From Blastomonas natatoria (GTDB taxonomy: Bacteria; Pseudomonadota; Alphaproteobacteria; Sphingomonadales; Sphingomonadaceae), in contig NZ_QJJM01000005.1 in NCBI RefSeq assembly GCF_003201955.1, forward strand, positions 1 through 64,000: a DNA stretch of 64,000 nucleotides, written 5' to 3'. This document shows positions 16,249 through 23,880 of the stretch, piece after piece. The notes beneath the pieces are model-generated. The model did no database searches, had not been told where the DNA came from, and worked only from the letters and a program-made list of their open reading frames with translations. The position numbers were made by a program, and so were the translations under genes. Within the stretch, counting starts at the first letter, position 1, and the number at the start of each line of letters is the position of its first letter.

Positions 16249-17168
16249 GCCTCGACCCCACCTATCTCGAATACCCCCATCGCCGCAAAGGCATGGACCA
16301 TGCGCTGTATCCCTACAGCAACCTGTTCCAGCGCCCCCAGGTCGCCTGGCCGGACGAGAAGCGCGTCGCGATCTGGCCGGTCATCAGCCTCGAATGGTTC
16401 CCGATGGTGCCAAGCGACACGCCGTTCCGCGCGCCGGGGCATATGCAGACGGCCTATCCCGATTATCGCCACTACACCGCGCGCGAATATGGCACGCGGA
16501 TCGGGCTGTTCCGGCTGCTCGATGCCTTCGAGGCGGTTGGCGCTCGCATATCGGTCGCGTGCAACGGCGCGATCGCGACGCGCTATCCCGCGATCGTCGA
16601 GGCGCTGGCGAAGGGCGGGCACGAGATCATCGCGCATTCGACCGACATGAATGGCACCATCGCCTCCGGCCTGGCCGAGGATGACGAGCGCGCGCTGATC
16701 GCAGCTTCGCTCGATGCGCTGGAAGCTGCGAGCGGCACGCGCCCGCGCGGCTGGCTGTCAATCGCGCGCTCGCAATCGTTCAACACGCCGCGCCTGCTCG
16801 CCGAGGCAGGGCTCACCTATATGTGCGACTGGGTGAACGACGAGCTGCCCTACCGGATGGCCACCGACGCCGGTGGCATCGTCAATATCCCGCTCAACCA
16901 CGAACTGTCCGACCGGCAGATCATCAACGTCCAGCAGCAATCGGTCGACAGCTATGCGACACAGATTCGCGATGCCTATGACTGGCTCGCAGGCGAGGCT
17001 GCGGCGCATGGTGCGCGGATGCTGCCGCTGCACCTGACGCCGTACATCATGGGCCTGCCCTATCGCATCGATGCGTTCGAAGGACTGGTGCGCTGGCTTA
17101 CCGAGCAACCGGGCGCCTGGTTCGCGACCGGTGGCGATATCCTCGACAGCTGGAGCGCGGGCCAGTGA
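16245..17168 (+). CDS. CE4-fold (polysaccharide deacetylase/PuuE-like) protein 2
   Basis: A 307-residue relative of the preceding protein. It shares the order of motifs: VAIWPVISLEWF, HEIIAHSTDMNG, RGWLSIARSQSFNTPRLLAEAG and LTYMCDWVNDE. Here too the second metal-binding His appears to be missing. Tight coupling with the upstream paralog (4-base overlap) suggests the two form a heteromeric enzyme; this is inference. Its stop overlaps the GTG start of the aldehyde dehydrogenase gene. Confidence 0.8.
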   Translation: MSLDPTYLEYPHRRKGMDHALYPYSNLFQRPQVAWPDEKRVAIWPVISLEWFPMVPSDTPFRAPGHMQTAYPDYRHYTAREYGTRIGLFRLLDAFEAVGARISVACNGAIATRYPAIVEALAKGGHEIIAHSTDMNGTIASGLAEDDERALIAASLDALEAASGTRPRGWLSIARSQSFNTPRLLAEAGLTYMCDWVNDELPYRMATDAGGIVNIPLNHELSDRQIINVQQQSVDSYATQIRDAYDWLAGEAAAHGARMLPLHLTPYIMGLPYRIDAFEGLVRWLTEQPGAWFATGGDILDSWSAGQ

Positions 17169-18589
17169 AGGTCATCAACCCGCGCACCGGCGAGGCCGAT
17201 TACGAGATCGCACCGATCGATGCCGCTGCCGTGCAGGCCGAGGCGGCACGGCTACGCGCCGCGCAGCCCGCATGGGCGGCGCTGGAGCCGGAGGCGCGCT
17301 CGGCGATCCTGCACCGCTGGGCCGATGCTGTCGTGGAGCATCGCGAGACGCTGCTCGATGCGCTGACACTCGACACAGGACGGCGACGGATCTCGGAAAT
17401 CGAGGTCGATGGGCTGCCGGGAACCATCCGTCGCTGGGCGGACCTCGCGCCCAGGCTGATCGCCGAGCATTCGCGCGACAACCAGCCCAGCGCGCACCCG
17501 ACCGTGCGCAATTCCACGCGCCTTGTCCCCTATCCGCTTTTCGGGGCGATCGCGCCGTGGAATTTCCCGATCGTGCTCTCGACCATCGATGCGATCCCTG
17601 CGCTCGCCGCAGGCTGCGCGGCGCTGGTCAAGCCCTCGGAAATCACCCCGCGCTTTATCGCGCCGCTGCGCGAGACCATCGCTGCGGTGCCCGAGCTTGC
17701 CGCGGTGCTCAGCTTTGTCGAAGGCGATCCGGCGACCGGCCAGGCACTGGTCGAGGCGGTCGATTATGTGTGCTTCACCGGATCGGTCGCGACCGGGCGC
17801 AAGGTGGCAGAGGCCGCCGCACGTGCCTTCATTCCCGCCAATCTGGAACTCGGCGGCAAGGACCCGATGATCGTGCTGGCCAGTGCCGATCCGGCCAGCG
17901 CAGCCCATCTGGCCCTGCGCGCGAGCATCGTCGCCACCGGCCAGGCCTGCCAGTCGATCGAGCGAATCTATGTCGCCCGCGCGATCTACCAGCCGTTTCT
18001 CGATGCGCTGGTCGACGTGGCCAGCAAGGTCCGGCTCAACTATCCCGATATAGCGACGGGTGACATCGGTCCGTTCATCTTCGGACCGCAAGGCGCGAAG
18101 GTACAGGCGCAGATCGACGAGGCGGCAGCGATGGGGGCGAAGGTGCTGACCGGCGGCACGGTCGAGACCCTGGGTGGCGGCCAGTATCTGAAACCCACCG
18201 TCATCGCGGACGCGACGGCGGACATGGCCGTGGTGCGCGACGAAACCTTCGGCCCGGTGCTGCCGGTGATCGCCTTCGACGATGTGGAAGACGCCATCGC
18301 TCAAGCGAATGACAGCATCTACGGCCTGTCCGCCGCTGTGGTCGCCGCAACCGCCGACGAGGCCGAAGCCGTGGCGGTGCGACTGGAAGCGGGCGCGGTG
18401 TCGATCAACGACGGCTCGCTGACCTCGATGGTCTGGGACGCGGAGAACAGCTCGTTCAAGCTGTCGGGCATGGGCCCGTCGCGCATGGGAGAAAGCGGCC
18501 TGCTGCGCTTTTTCCGCAAGCAGGCGCTGATCCGCCAGACCGCCAATCCCCTTCCCCTTGCGGCCTATGCCGAGGATGCCCCGAAATGA
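17165..18589 (+). CDS. NAD(P)-dependent aldehyde dehydrogenase
   Basis: Oxidises an aldehyde to a carboxylic acid. At 474 residues it is family length. PWNFP (cofactor site), general base Glu228 in NLELGGKDP, catalytic Cys262 in TGQACQS and ETFGPVLPV are all present. It starts at GTG 17165, whose bases overlap the stop of the CE4-fold gene. Within the rightward operon it would handle an aldehyde released by the hydrolases. Exact substrate unknown. Confidence 0.92.
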   Translation: MKVINPRTGEADYEIAPIDAAAVQAEAARLRAAQPAWAALEPEARSAILHRWADAVVEHRETLLDALTLDTGRRRISEIEVDGLPGTIRRWADLAPRLIAEHSRDNQPSAHPTVRNSTRLVPYPLFGAIAPWNFPIVLSTIDAIPALAAGCAALVKPSEITPRFIAPLRETIAAVPELAAVLSFVEGDPATGQALVEAVDYVCFTGSVATGRKVAEAAARAFIPANLELGGKDPMIVLASADPASAAHLALRASIVATGQACQSIERIYVARAIYQPFLDALVDVASKVRLNYPDIATGDIGPFIFGPQGAKVQAQIDEAAAMGAKVLTGGTVETLGGGQYLKPTVIADATADMAVVRDETFGPVLPVIAFDDVEDAIAQANDSIYGLSAAVVAATADEAEAVAVRLEAGAVSINDGSLTSMVWDAENSSFKLSGMGPSRMGESGLLRFFRKQALIRQTANPLPLAAYAEDAPK

Positions 18590-19056
18590 GAGACCTGCTT
18601 GCGCGCGAAATGCCCGCGCTGTTTGCGCATGAAGGGCTATGGGACGGCACCTATCGTCATGTGGATGCGGCGGGCACGCTGATCGACCAGCACCGGATGC
18701 GGACCCGCTGCGAATTCCCGGCTTCGGGCGCCTTTGCCTATGTCCAGCACAACCATCTGATCTGGCCCGATGGCCGCGAGCAGCGGCTGAGCTTTGGGGG
18801 GGTGTTCCGCGATGGACGGCTGTGGTGGGATACGGACCGGTTTCATGGGTGTGGCTGGCAGACGCTCGACAGCGTGCTGATGCTGACGCTCCATCGCAAG
18901 GACGAGCCGGGCGTGCGCTTTACCGAGATGATCCAGATTTCCGATGATGGCGAAAGCCGTGCACGCACCTGGCAATGGTTCCGCGATGGCACGCCCTTCA
19001 AGCGGACCCTGTGCGACGAAAGGCGCGTTTCGCGCGATCCGGAGGCTGAACTGTGA
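18586..19056 (+). CDS. Conserved hypothetical protein, paralog of the one at 12575
   Basis: A 156-residue soluble protein. FAHEGLWDGTY, WPDGRE, GRLWWDTDR and EMIQISDDGESRARTWQWFRDG match the paralog at 12575-13075 motif for motif. The fold may be a small lipocalin-like beta-barrel, but family membership is uncertain. It overlaps the aldehyde dehydrogenase by 4 bases and the following DUF1330-like gene by 4. One copy on each side of operator site A suggests both are needed in the same pathway, for instance for two related intermediates. Confidence 0.7.
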   Translation: MRDLLAREMPALFAHEGLWDGTYRHVDAAGTLIDQHRMRTRCEFPASGAFAYVQHNHLIWPDGREQRLSFGGVFRDGRLWWDTDRFHGCGWQTLDSVLMLTLHRKDEPGVRFTEMIQISDDGESRARTWQWFRDGTPFKRTLCDERRVSRDPEAEL

Positions 19057-19520
19057 TTACCCCCTTGCTGATGATGGCCGCTGCGAGCGACGGCACCTCA
19101 ACCACTGCCCCGGCTTGCGATGCACCGGTCGTGATGGTGGTCGCCGGCCCCACGCACGACCGAGAGCGCATGGCTGCCTATGGCAAGGCCATTGCCGACA
19201 GCAAATTGTACGAGAAGCTGGGCGGCTATTACATCAACATCCCCCGCCCGCTGGCAACCTTCGAAGGCACGCCGCCCGCCGGATATACGGTGCTGATGAT
19301 CCGTTTCCCCTGTCTCGCCAATGCCCAGGCCTTCTGGAATTCGAAGGAATATCAGGAGAAGATCAAGCCGCTACGCCTCGGCCCCTCGGCGGGCGATTAT
19401 GTCGTCACCGTCTATCCCGAAGCGCCCTTGCGTGCAGATATGCTCGGCAAGGTCGGCGACAATGGGTACACGGCGACATTCGACGCTTCGGCGATCGAGC
19501 AGGTCGCGCCAAAGCCCTAG
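19053..19520 (+). CDS. DUF1330-like ferredoxin-fold protein
   Basis: A 155-residue protein starting at GTG 19053. Residues about 40-130 show the DUF1330 pattern: YGKAIADSKLYEKLGGYYI, then TVLMIRFPCLANAQAFWNSKEYQ. Such proteins form dimeric alpha/beta barrels, and some relatives act on small molecules. Last gene of the rightward operon from site A. Its stop shares the bases CTAG (19517-19520) with the stop of the opposing RES toxin gene. Confidence 0.75.
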   Translation: MITPLLMMAAASDGTSTTAPACDAPVVMVVAGPTHDRERMAAYGKAIADSKLYEKLGGYYINIPRPLATFEGTPPAGYTVLMIRFPCLANAQAFWNSKEYQEKIKPLRLGPSAGDYVVTVYPEAPLRADMLGKVGDNGYTATFDASAIEQVAPKP

Positions 19521-20011
19521 GACGGGCGCAGGCCCAGCCGGTCGTCGTCGTCGACCAGTTCCAACCGTCCGTCCCAGACCCACAGAACCAGGTTCAGCGC
19601 GTCCGCGGGCACGCCGCGCGCATAGCTGGGTACCACGATACCCGCATAGCCGTGGGCAATCGCAAGCTCGGCGAGGTCTTGGGTCGGCACGCGCTCGCCC
19701 AGGAGCATCCTATCGCGCCAGCCGGGATCGGCCAGATCGTTCGGCGTCATCGCGAAAGGCTGCAGCACCGCCGCATCCCGGCCATCGAGCAGCGGCCCGA
19801 TATCGGCCTGATAGGCGACCAGCATGGTCGGTTGCAGCGTGCCGACCTGGTTGGCTTCACGCAAAGCCGTCTCCGGCGCGAGCGAGGTGTAGAGCGCAGG
19901 CCGCCCGATCCGGTTGAAGCGACCGCCGAAGCGTGCCGCCCCCTCGCCTGACAGCGGCGCGCGTGACCAGACGGGGTTATGGGCGCGATAGAGCAGCCCC
20001 GTATAATGCAT
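19517..20011 (-). CDS. RES-domain toxin of a RES-Xre toxin-antitoxin pair
   Basis: A 164-residue RES-domain protein, a family known to degrade NAD+. The conserved residues are there: Arg9 in LYRAHNP, Arg31 in GGRFNRIG, Glu47 in SLAPETALREA and Ser129 in IVVPSYARG. It follows the antitoxin gene by 3 bases, the usual antitoxin-toxin order. It ends on a CTAG shared with the convergent DUF1330-like gene, so there is no terminator space between them. Confidence 0.88.
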   Translation of the reverse strand: MHYTGLLYRAHNPVWSRAPLSGEGAARFGGRFNRIGRPALYTSLAPETALREANQVGTLQPTMLVAYQADIGPLLDGRDAAVLQPFAMTPNDLADPGWRDRMLLGERVPTQDLAELAIAHGYAGIVVPSYARGVPADALNLVLWVWDGRLELVDDDDRLGLRPS

Positions 20012-20014
20012 GGG

Positions 20015-20365
20015 TCAGGCGTGGACGCCGGCGTCGACCGCGTCGATATAGGTCAGAACGTCGTCAGCCCGGTTGGCCTGAACCAGCTGCATCGCGGTGT
20101 GGCCCGAAAAGCCGGATAAGGGCTCGGAGCGATACCAGGCATAGGCCAGCAGCGCTGATCCGAAGCGCGGTTCGACCTTGTTCAATATCTCGACCATCTG
20201 GCGGAGGCGACGCTGCGTCCGGTCAGACGCGATGCGATCCTTGCGCTGGATCGCGTCCTTGCCGATGCCGAGCGAACGCGCCAGCTCATCGCTGGTTGTG
20301 CGCAACGTCTCCACGATCTTGCGCGGCGCGAACGCGCCATGTTCGGCATAGTTCTGGATCGCCAT
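20015..20365 (-). CDS. Xre/MbcA/ParS-type antitoxin
   Basis: A 116-residue antitoxin partner. The N-terminal half contains an HTH-like stretch, TTSDELARSLGIGKDAIQRKD. The C-terminal half, with RFGSALLAYAWYRSEPLSGFSGHTAMQLV, is the toxin-binding domain of the MbcA/ParS (DUF2384) group. ATG 20365 is preceded by GGAG at good spacing; a TTG two codons upstream is less likely. Expected to bind its own promoter, where a palindrome overlaps the -10 region. Confidence 0.85.
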   Translation of the reverse strand: MAIQNYAEHGAFAPRKIVETLRTTSDELARSLGIGKDAIQRKDRIASDRTQRRLRQMVEILNKVEPRFGSALLAYAWYRSEPLSGFSGHTAMQLVQANRADDVLTYIDAVDAGVHA

Positions 20366-20384
20366 TATCAATCTCCGCGATTTC

Positions 20385-20402
20385 TGACGCTATATAACGT
20401 CA
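20385..20402. promoter_or_regulatory. Likely autoregulatory operator of the RES-Xre module
   Basis: TGACGCTATATAACGTCA is an imperfect palindrome (16 of 18 positions symmetric), with an AT-rich centre that resembles a -10 box, about 20 bases upstream of the antitoxin start. Position and shape suit autorepression by the antitoxin; not proven. Confidence 0.55.
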
Positions 20403-20420
20403 AAAACTGCGGCAATCAAG

Positions 20421-21146
20421 TCAGCGCTCCAGTTCAACCAGCTCGTAGCGCGCGAGCATGCCGCCATCGATCGCACCATAAACGAACACCGAATCCGCGT
20501 CCGCCGTCACCCACATGTCATAGGTGGGGTGCGTCTTGCCGCCCATGCCGGGGCCGAGATCGTCGATATAGCGATAGTGGCGGCAGGCGAAGGTGCCTGC
20601 GGCCACCGTCATCTCCTCCTCGCCGACATATTCGAGGCCGATCAGCACCTCGGCGATCATCGGCGGGGTCGCGCCGCGATGGTCGGGCGAGGGCAGAAAA
20701 CAGCGGACATTGCGCCGGTGCGGGCCCTTGCTCACGTCCATCACCCGGGTCGTGAAGCCGTCGCCCGCGATCGGGTGCGTGCCGAACCCGTCGAAATGCC
20801 CGCCCACCGACACGCGCTGCGACACGCGGCCGATCGACGGGCCAAAGCTCTCGCACTCGATGACGCCCGCCGCCGCATCGTGCCGCATCCAGCCCGATCC
20901 CATGAACGCATCGCCCACGGTCAGGTGCACGTGGAGATGCTCGGGCACCATGTTGGGGCCGATGCCGTAGACGATGTCGCGCAGCACCTTGGGTTCGGGC
21001 TCCTCGATCTCGCAGCGCGCGCGCATGATCGTGCGCCCGTCCGAATGGTGGGTAAAGCTGAACCATTCGCGCCCGCGCTCCTGGTCCATCATCTCGGGCT
21101 TCTTGCTGGTATAGCGGATCCTGCCGCTGACCGTGCGGTGCTGCAT
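20421..21146 (-). CDS. Hypothetical protein, last gene of the leftward receptor operon
   Basis: A 241-residue protein without signal peptide or membrane segment. I do not recognise the family. The second half (EVLIGLEYVGEEEMTVAAGTFACRHYRYI and a closing MWVTADADSVFVYGAIDG) resembles the end of DUF3108-type beta-barrel proteins that bind lipophilic ligands, which is a weak likeness. ATG 21146 shares one base with the stop of the gene before it (TGATG). Position in the operon suggests an accessory role in substrate handling. Confidence 0.65.
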   Translation of the reverse strand: MQHRTVSGRIRYTSKKPEMMDQERGREWFSFTHHSDGRTIMRARCEIEEPEPKVLRDIVYGIGPNMVPEHLHVHLTVGDAFMGSGWMRHDAAAGVIECESFGPSIGRVSQRVSVGGHFDGFGTHPIAGDGFTTRVMDVSKGPHRRNVRCFLPSPDHRGATPPMIAEVLIGLEYVGEEEMTVAAGTFACRHYRYIDDLGPGMGGKTHPTYDMWVTADADSVFVYGAIDGGMLARYELVELER

Positions 21147-21505
21147 CACAGGTCCTTCAGTTCACGGCTCAATTCCTCGACCGGCTTGTCGTCGGCCTTC
21201 ATCGCCTCCATCATCTGCTGAGGCCCGCGCATCACGCGCACGATATATTCGCGGATCATCGCGCCGCGCTCGTAGCCTGCCTCGCGATCGGGCCTGTAAC
21301 TCTCGATATCGGCGCGGCTGATCGTGCCCTTGGCGTCGAGCAGCCGTTCGACGGTATCGAGCCGCTCGCGCAGCACCGACACCTCGCCGATCACTGCCAT
21401 CAACATCGAGAGCATGCGTTCCTTGTCGGGATCGCCCAGGAAATCGGGCCGCTTGCCCTTGGCGCGCGCGTTGGCGCGGATCATCCAGTCGACGGGTTCG
21501 GTCAC
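21146..21505 (-). CDS. Hypothetical helical protein
   Basis: A 119-residue, charge-rich, mostly helical protein; MLSMLMAVIGEVSVLRERLD could form a short coiled coil. The family is not recognised. The start is GTG 21505, preceded by GGAG at 7 bases. It lies between the methyltransferase gene and the hypothetical gene at 20421 and is coupled to the latter. A small subunit or scaffold is possible, but nothing in the sequence fixes a role. Confidence 0.6.
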   Translation of the reverse strand: MTEPVDWMIRANARAKGKRPDFLGDPDKERMLSMLMAVIGEVSVLRERLDTVERLLDAKGTISRADIESYRPDREAGYERGAMIREYIVRVMRGPQQMMEAMKADDKPVEELSRELKDL

Positions 21506-21526
21506 ATCAGGTCTCCAGGGGAAAGA

Positions 21527-22738
21527 TTACGCGGGCTTGCCGCCCTTCCACGCGCCATAGGCGTGCCAGACGGCGGCACGGCCATGGTCCTCTTCCTTCT
21601 CCTCGCCCGCCGAAGGGAAGATGTCGGTATCGACCACCGCACGGACCCCGGTGACGAACAGGTCGTCGGCAGCAAAGCCGGCGTCCTGCATGATCGTCTT
21701 GAGATCGAGCGCATGCATTGCCGACCAGAACGGCTCGTTGTTGTTGAACGCGTCCCAGTCGCGAATGAACTGCTCGTAGAGCGGCATCGCGTCCGAATAT
21801 TGCGGTTGTTCCAGATGCAGCATCAGCCCGCCCGGCTTCAGCACGCGATAGCCTTCGCGGATGATGCGTGGCAGCGCGGTGCCACTGGTCTCGTGCAGGA
21901 ACATCGTTGTCTGCACCCAGTCGAAGCTCTCGTCGGCCCATCGCGACAGATTCTCGGCATTGGCCTGGACAAACCGGATGTTGGTCGCACCCAGCGACTG
22001 CGCTCGGGCATGCGCATAGCGCAGCGAGGGCGCGGCGGTATCGATCGCGATCACCTCGCAATCCGGAAAGGCGAGCGCCAGCGGCACTATGTTGTGACCG
22101 ACGGTGCAGCCGATATCGAGGATGCGCTGCGGTTGCCAGCCGGGGCGTTCGGTTTGCGCCCATTTGACCAGAGCCTGGCCGCCGCCATCGGACAGCGCGC
22201 CGAGGCCCCCTGCGGTCGTCGCGAAGATGCCGCAATCGTAATTGGCCCCGGCGGAGACATCGCCGGGCAATTCCTCGCCATGATAGCTGCCGGGCATGCA
22301 ATGGATGTCGATCGCGCTCTGATAGCGCGGCACGGCGACGGACGGGTCAAGCTCCAGCGTGTCGCGGCCCTCGTTATACTGGCGCGCCCTGGCATTGAGC
22401 TCGTCGAGCTGGCGCAGCACCATTGCGCGGCCGTTCTGCTGGCGCATCTCCATGCTGTTGCGCTTCAAGGCCGACCAGAAGCGATGGTGCGGATCGCGGT
22501 TCATCGCATGACGGATCTCGAACCGGTCCCTGGGCTCGCGGCCATTTTCAGCGACGAAGCCGGGCAGCACGCGCGTGTCATAGGCCAGCTTGTTGCCGGG
22601 GCCGAGCGTGCCCGACAGATATTTGTTCAGGTTGGCCAGAAAATCGAACCTGGCCGCCTCGTCATGGCTGGGCTGCGGCGATACGCCGTGCAGCGCCACG
22701 GCGGTATAGGGCGGTGCGACATCGAATTGGTGCGTCAT
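21527..22738 (-). CDS. Class I SAM-dependent methyltransferase with long N-terminal region
   Basis: A 403-residue protein. The SAM-binding core begins about residue 205 with ILDIGCTVGHNIVPLALAFPDCEVIAIDTA (motif I and the acidic end of strand 2) and continues to YRVLKPGGLMLHLEQPQ. The roughly 200 residues before it have no recognised domain and probably shape the substrate pocket. It overlaps the nitrilase-fold gene by 4 bases. In a catabolic operon such a protein may methylate or demethylate an intermediate. Confidence 0.82.
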   Translation of the reverse strand: MTHQFDVAPPYTAVALHGVSPQPSHDEAARFDFLANLNKYLSGTLGPGNKLAYDTRVLPGFVAENGREPRDRFEIRHAMNRDPHHRFWSALKRNSMEMRQQNGRAMVLRQLDELNARARQYNEGRDTLELDPSVAVPRYQSAIDIHCMPGSYHGEELPGDVSAGANYDCGIFATTAGGLGALSDGGGQALVKWAQTERPGWQPQRILDIGCTVGHNIVPLALAFPDCEVIAIDTAAPSLRYAHARAQSLGATNIRFVQANAENLSRWADESFDWVQTTMFLHETSGTALPRIIREGYRVLKPGGLMLHLEQPQYSDAMPLYEQFIRDWDAFNNNEPFWSAMHALDLKTIMQDAGFAADDLFVTGVRAVVDTDIFPSAGEEKEEDHGRAAVWHAYGAWKGGKPA

Positions 22739-23874
22739 ATCAATCCCTCTTTGGCCATCCGCTCGATAACCTCTTCCTGCACGCGCTTGAAATAATCGCG
22801 GTCGGGCACCTTCACAGCCCCGCCTTCCAGCAGGCCGTCGGCCGGGTGGCGCACAGATCCATAGGCTGCCGCGAACAGTTCGAGCCGCTGGCGCGCGAGA
22901 TAGTTGGTCATGCCGGGCGTCCGCCGCGCATGGCGCAGCGCGCCCAGGTCGATCTCGGCAAAGGCAGTGAAGGTCTCGCCGCTATTCGATTCGGCGAGCA
23001 CCCGGCCCTTATAGTCGATCACCTGGCTGTTGCCGTCGGCGCTGGCGAGCGGCAGGCTGGTGCCCTCGATCCCCGCCGTATTCGCCGATACGACATAGGC
23101 CATGTTCTCGAACGCGCGCGCGCGCCGGGCGATCGCCTTGTTGGTATCGATCGGCGATCCGATCTCGGACGACGAATGCAGGAAGATCTCCGCGCCGCGC
23201 AGCGCATGTGCCCGGGCGATCTCGGGATAGAGGATTTCCTCCGACGCGATCGCGGCCATGTTGCCGATCTCGGTTCTTGCCACCGGGAACACGCCGTCGA
23301 TGCCGTAAACGTCGAGATATTTGCTCCACACATCGTGCGGCGTCGGCGCGAACATCGAGTTGAGCCGGCGATAGCGCAGCACCACCTCGCCCGAAGGCGC
23401 GATCAGGAAGCTTGCCTGGAAATAGAGCCCGGGGAAATTGGGATCGACCTCATAGGCATTGCCGGCAAGATAGAGCTTCAGATTCTGCGCGACCTTGCCC
23501 AGCGCGTCATATTCTTTGCCCTGCATCTCGAAGGCCGCCAGCGAGGCGAAATCGGGGATCGAGATGCGCCCCGGATAGCTGGTGAACAGATATTCGGGCA
23601 GCACCGCGAGCCTCACCGGATGGCCGCCATATTGCTCGATGAAGATGCGCGCCGATCGGATCTTGGCCTCGACCTCGCCGATCATGCCGAGCACCTGCGC
23701 GCGCGCGGCAGCGCGGTCGGGCGCGCGTTCGACCGACCGGGCGGCGAGCTGCATCGCGACGGCGGCATAGGTCTGTGCTTCAGCCATGGGACGCGCCTCC
23801 GCCGCCAGCGCCGCCTCCAGCGGCAAGGCGCTGGCAATCATCGCGGCGAGAACCGAGCGGCGTTCGAGGTCCAT
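22735..23874 (-). CDS. Nitrilase-superfamily protein with altered catalytic residues, probably exported
   Basis: A 379-residue carbon-nitrogen hydrolase-fold protein. The catalytic Glu is present (Glu94 in VLPEYLF). The Lys position is Arg170 (LRYRRLN, where YRK is usual) and the nucleophile Cys position is Ser211 (AIASEEILYPEIAR, where C precedes the acidic residue five before the aromatic of the PE motif). Codons are CGG and TCG, so neither is a one-base artefact obvious from context. The N-terminus MDLERRSVLAAMIASALPLEA resembles a Tat signal. It lies between an FAD oxidase and a methyltransferase. It may be a binding protein or use a different mechanism. Confidence 0.78.
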   Translation of the reverse strand: MDLERRSVLAAMIASALPLEAALAAEARPMAEAQTYAAVAMQLAARSVERAPDRAAARAQVLGMIGEVEAKIRSARIFIEQYGGHPVRLAVLPEYLFTSYPGRISIPDFASLAAFEMQGKEYDALGKVAQNLKLYLAGNAYEVDPNFPGLYFQASFLIAPSGEVVLRYRRLNSMFAPTPHDVWSKYLDVYGIDGVFPVARTEIGNMAAIASEEILYPEIARAHALRGAEIFLHSSSEIGSPIDTNKAIARRARAFENMAYVVSANTAGIEGTSLPLASADGNSQVIDYKGRVLAESNSGETFTAFAEIDLGALRHARRTPGMTNYLARQRLELFAAAYGSVRHPADGLLEGGAVKVPDRDYFKRVQEEVIERMAKEGLI

Positions 23875-23880
23875 CGCTTG

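Noticed and set aside
15364-17168. Polysaccharide deacetylases modifying the nearby exopolysaccharide
   Set aside because: No signal peptide or membrane anchor, PuuE-like motifs, and tight coupling to an aldehyde dehydrogenase inside the operator-controlled island argue against it.
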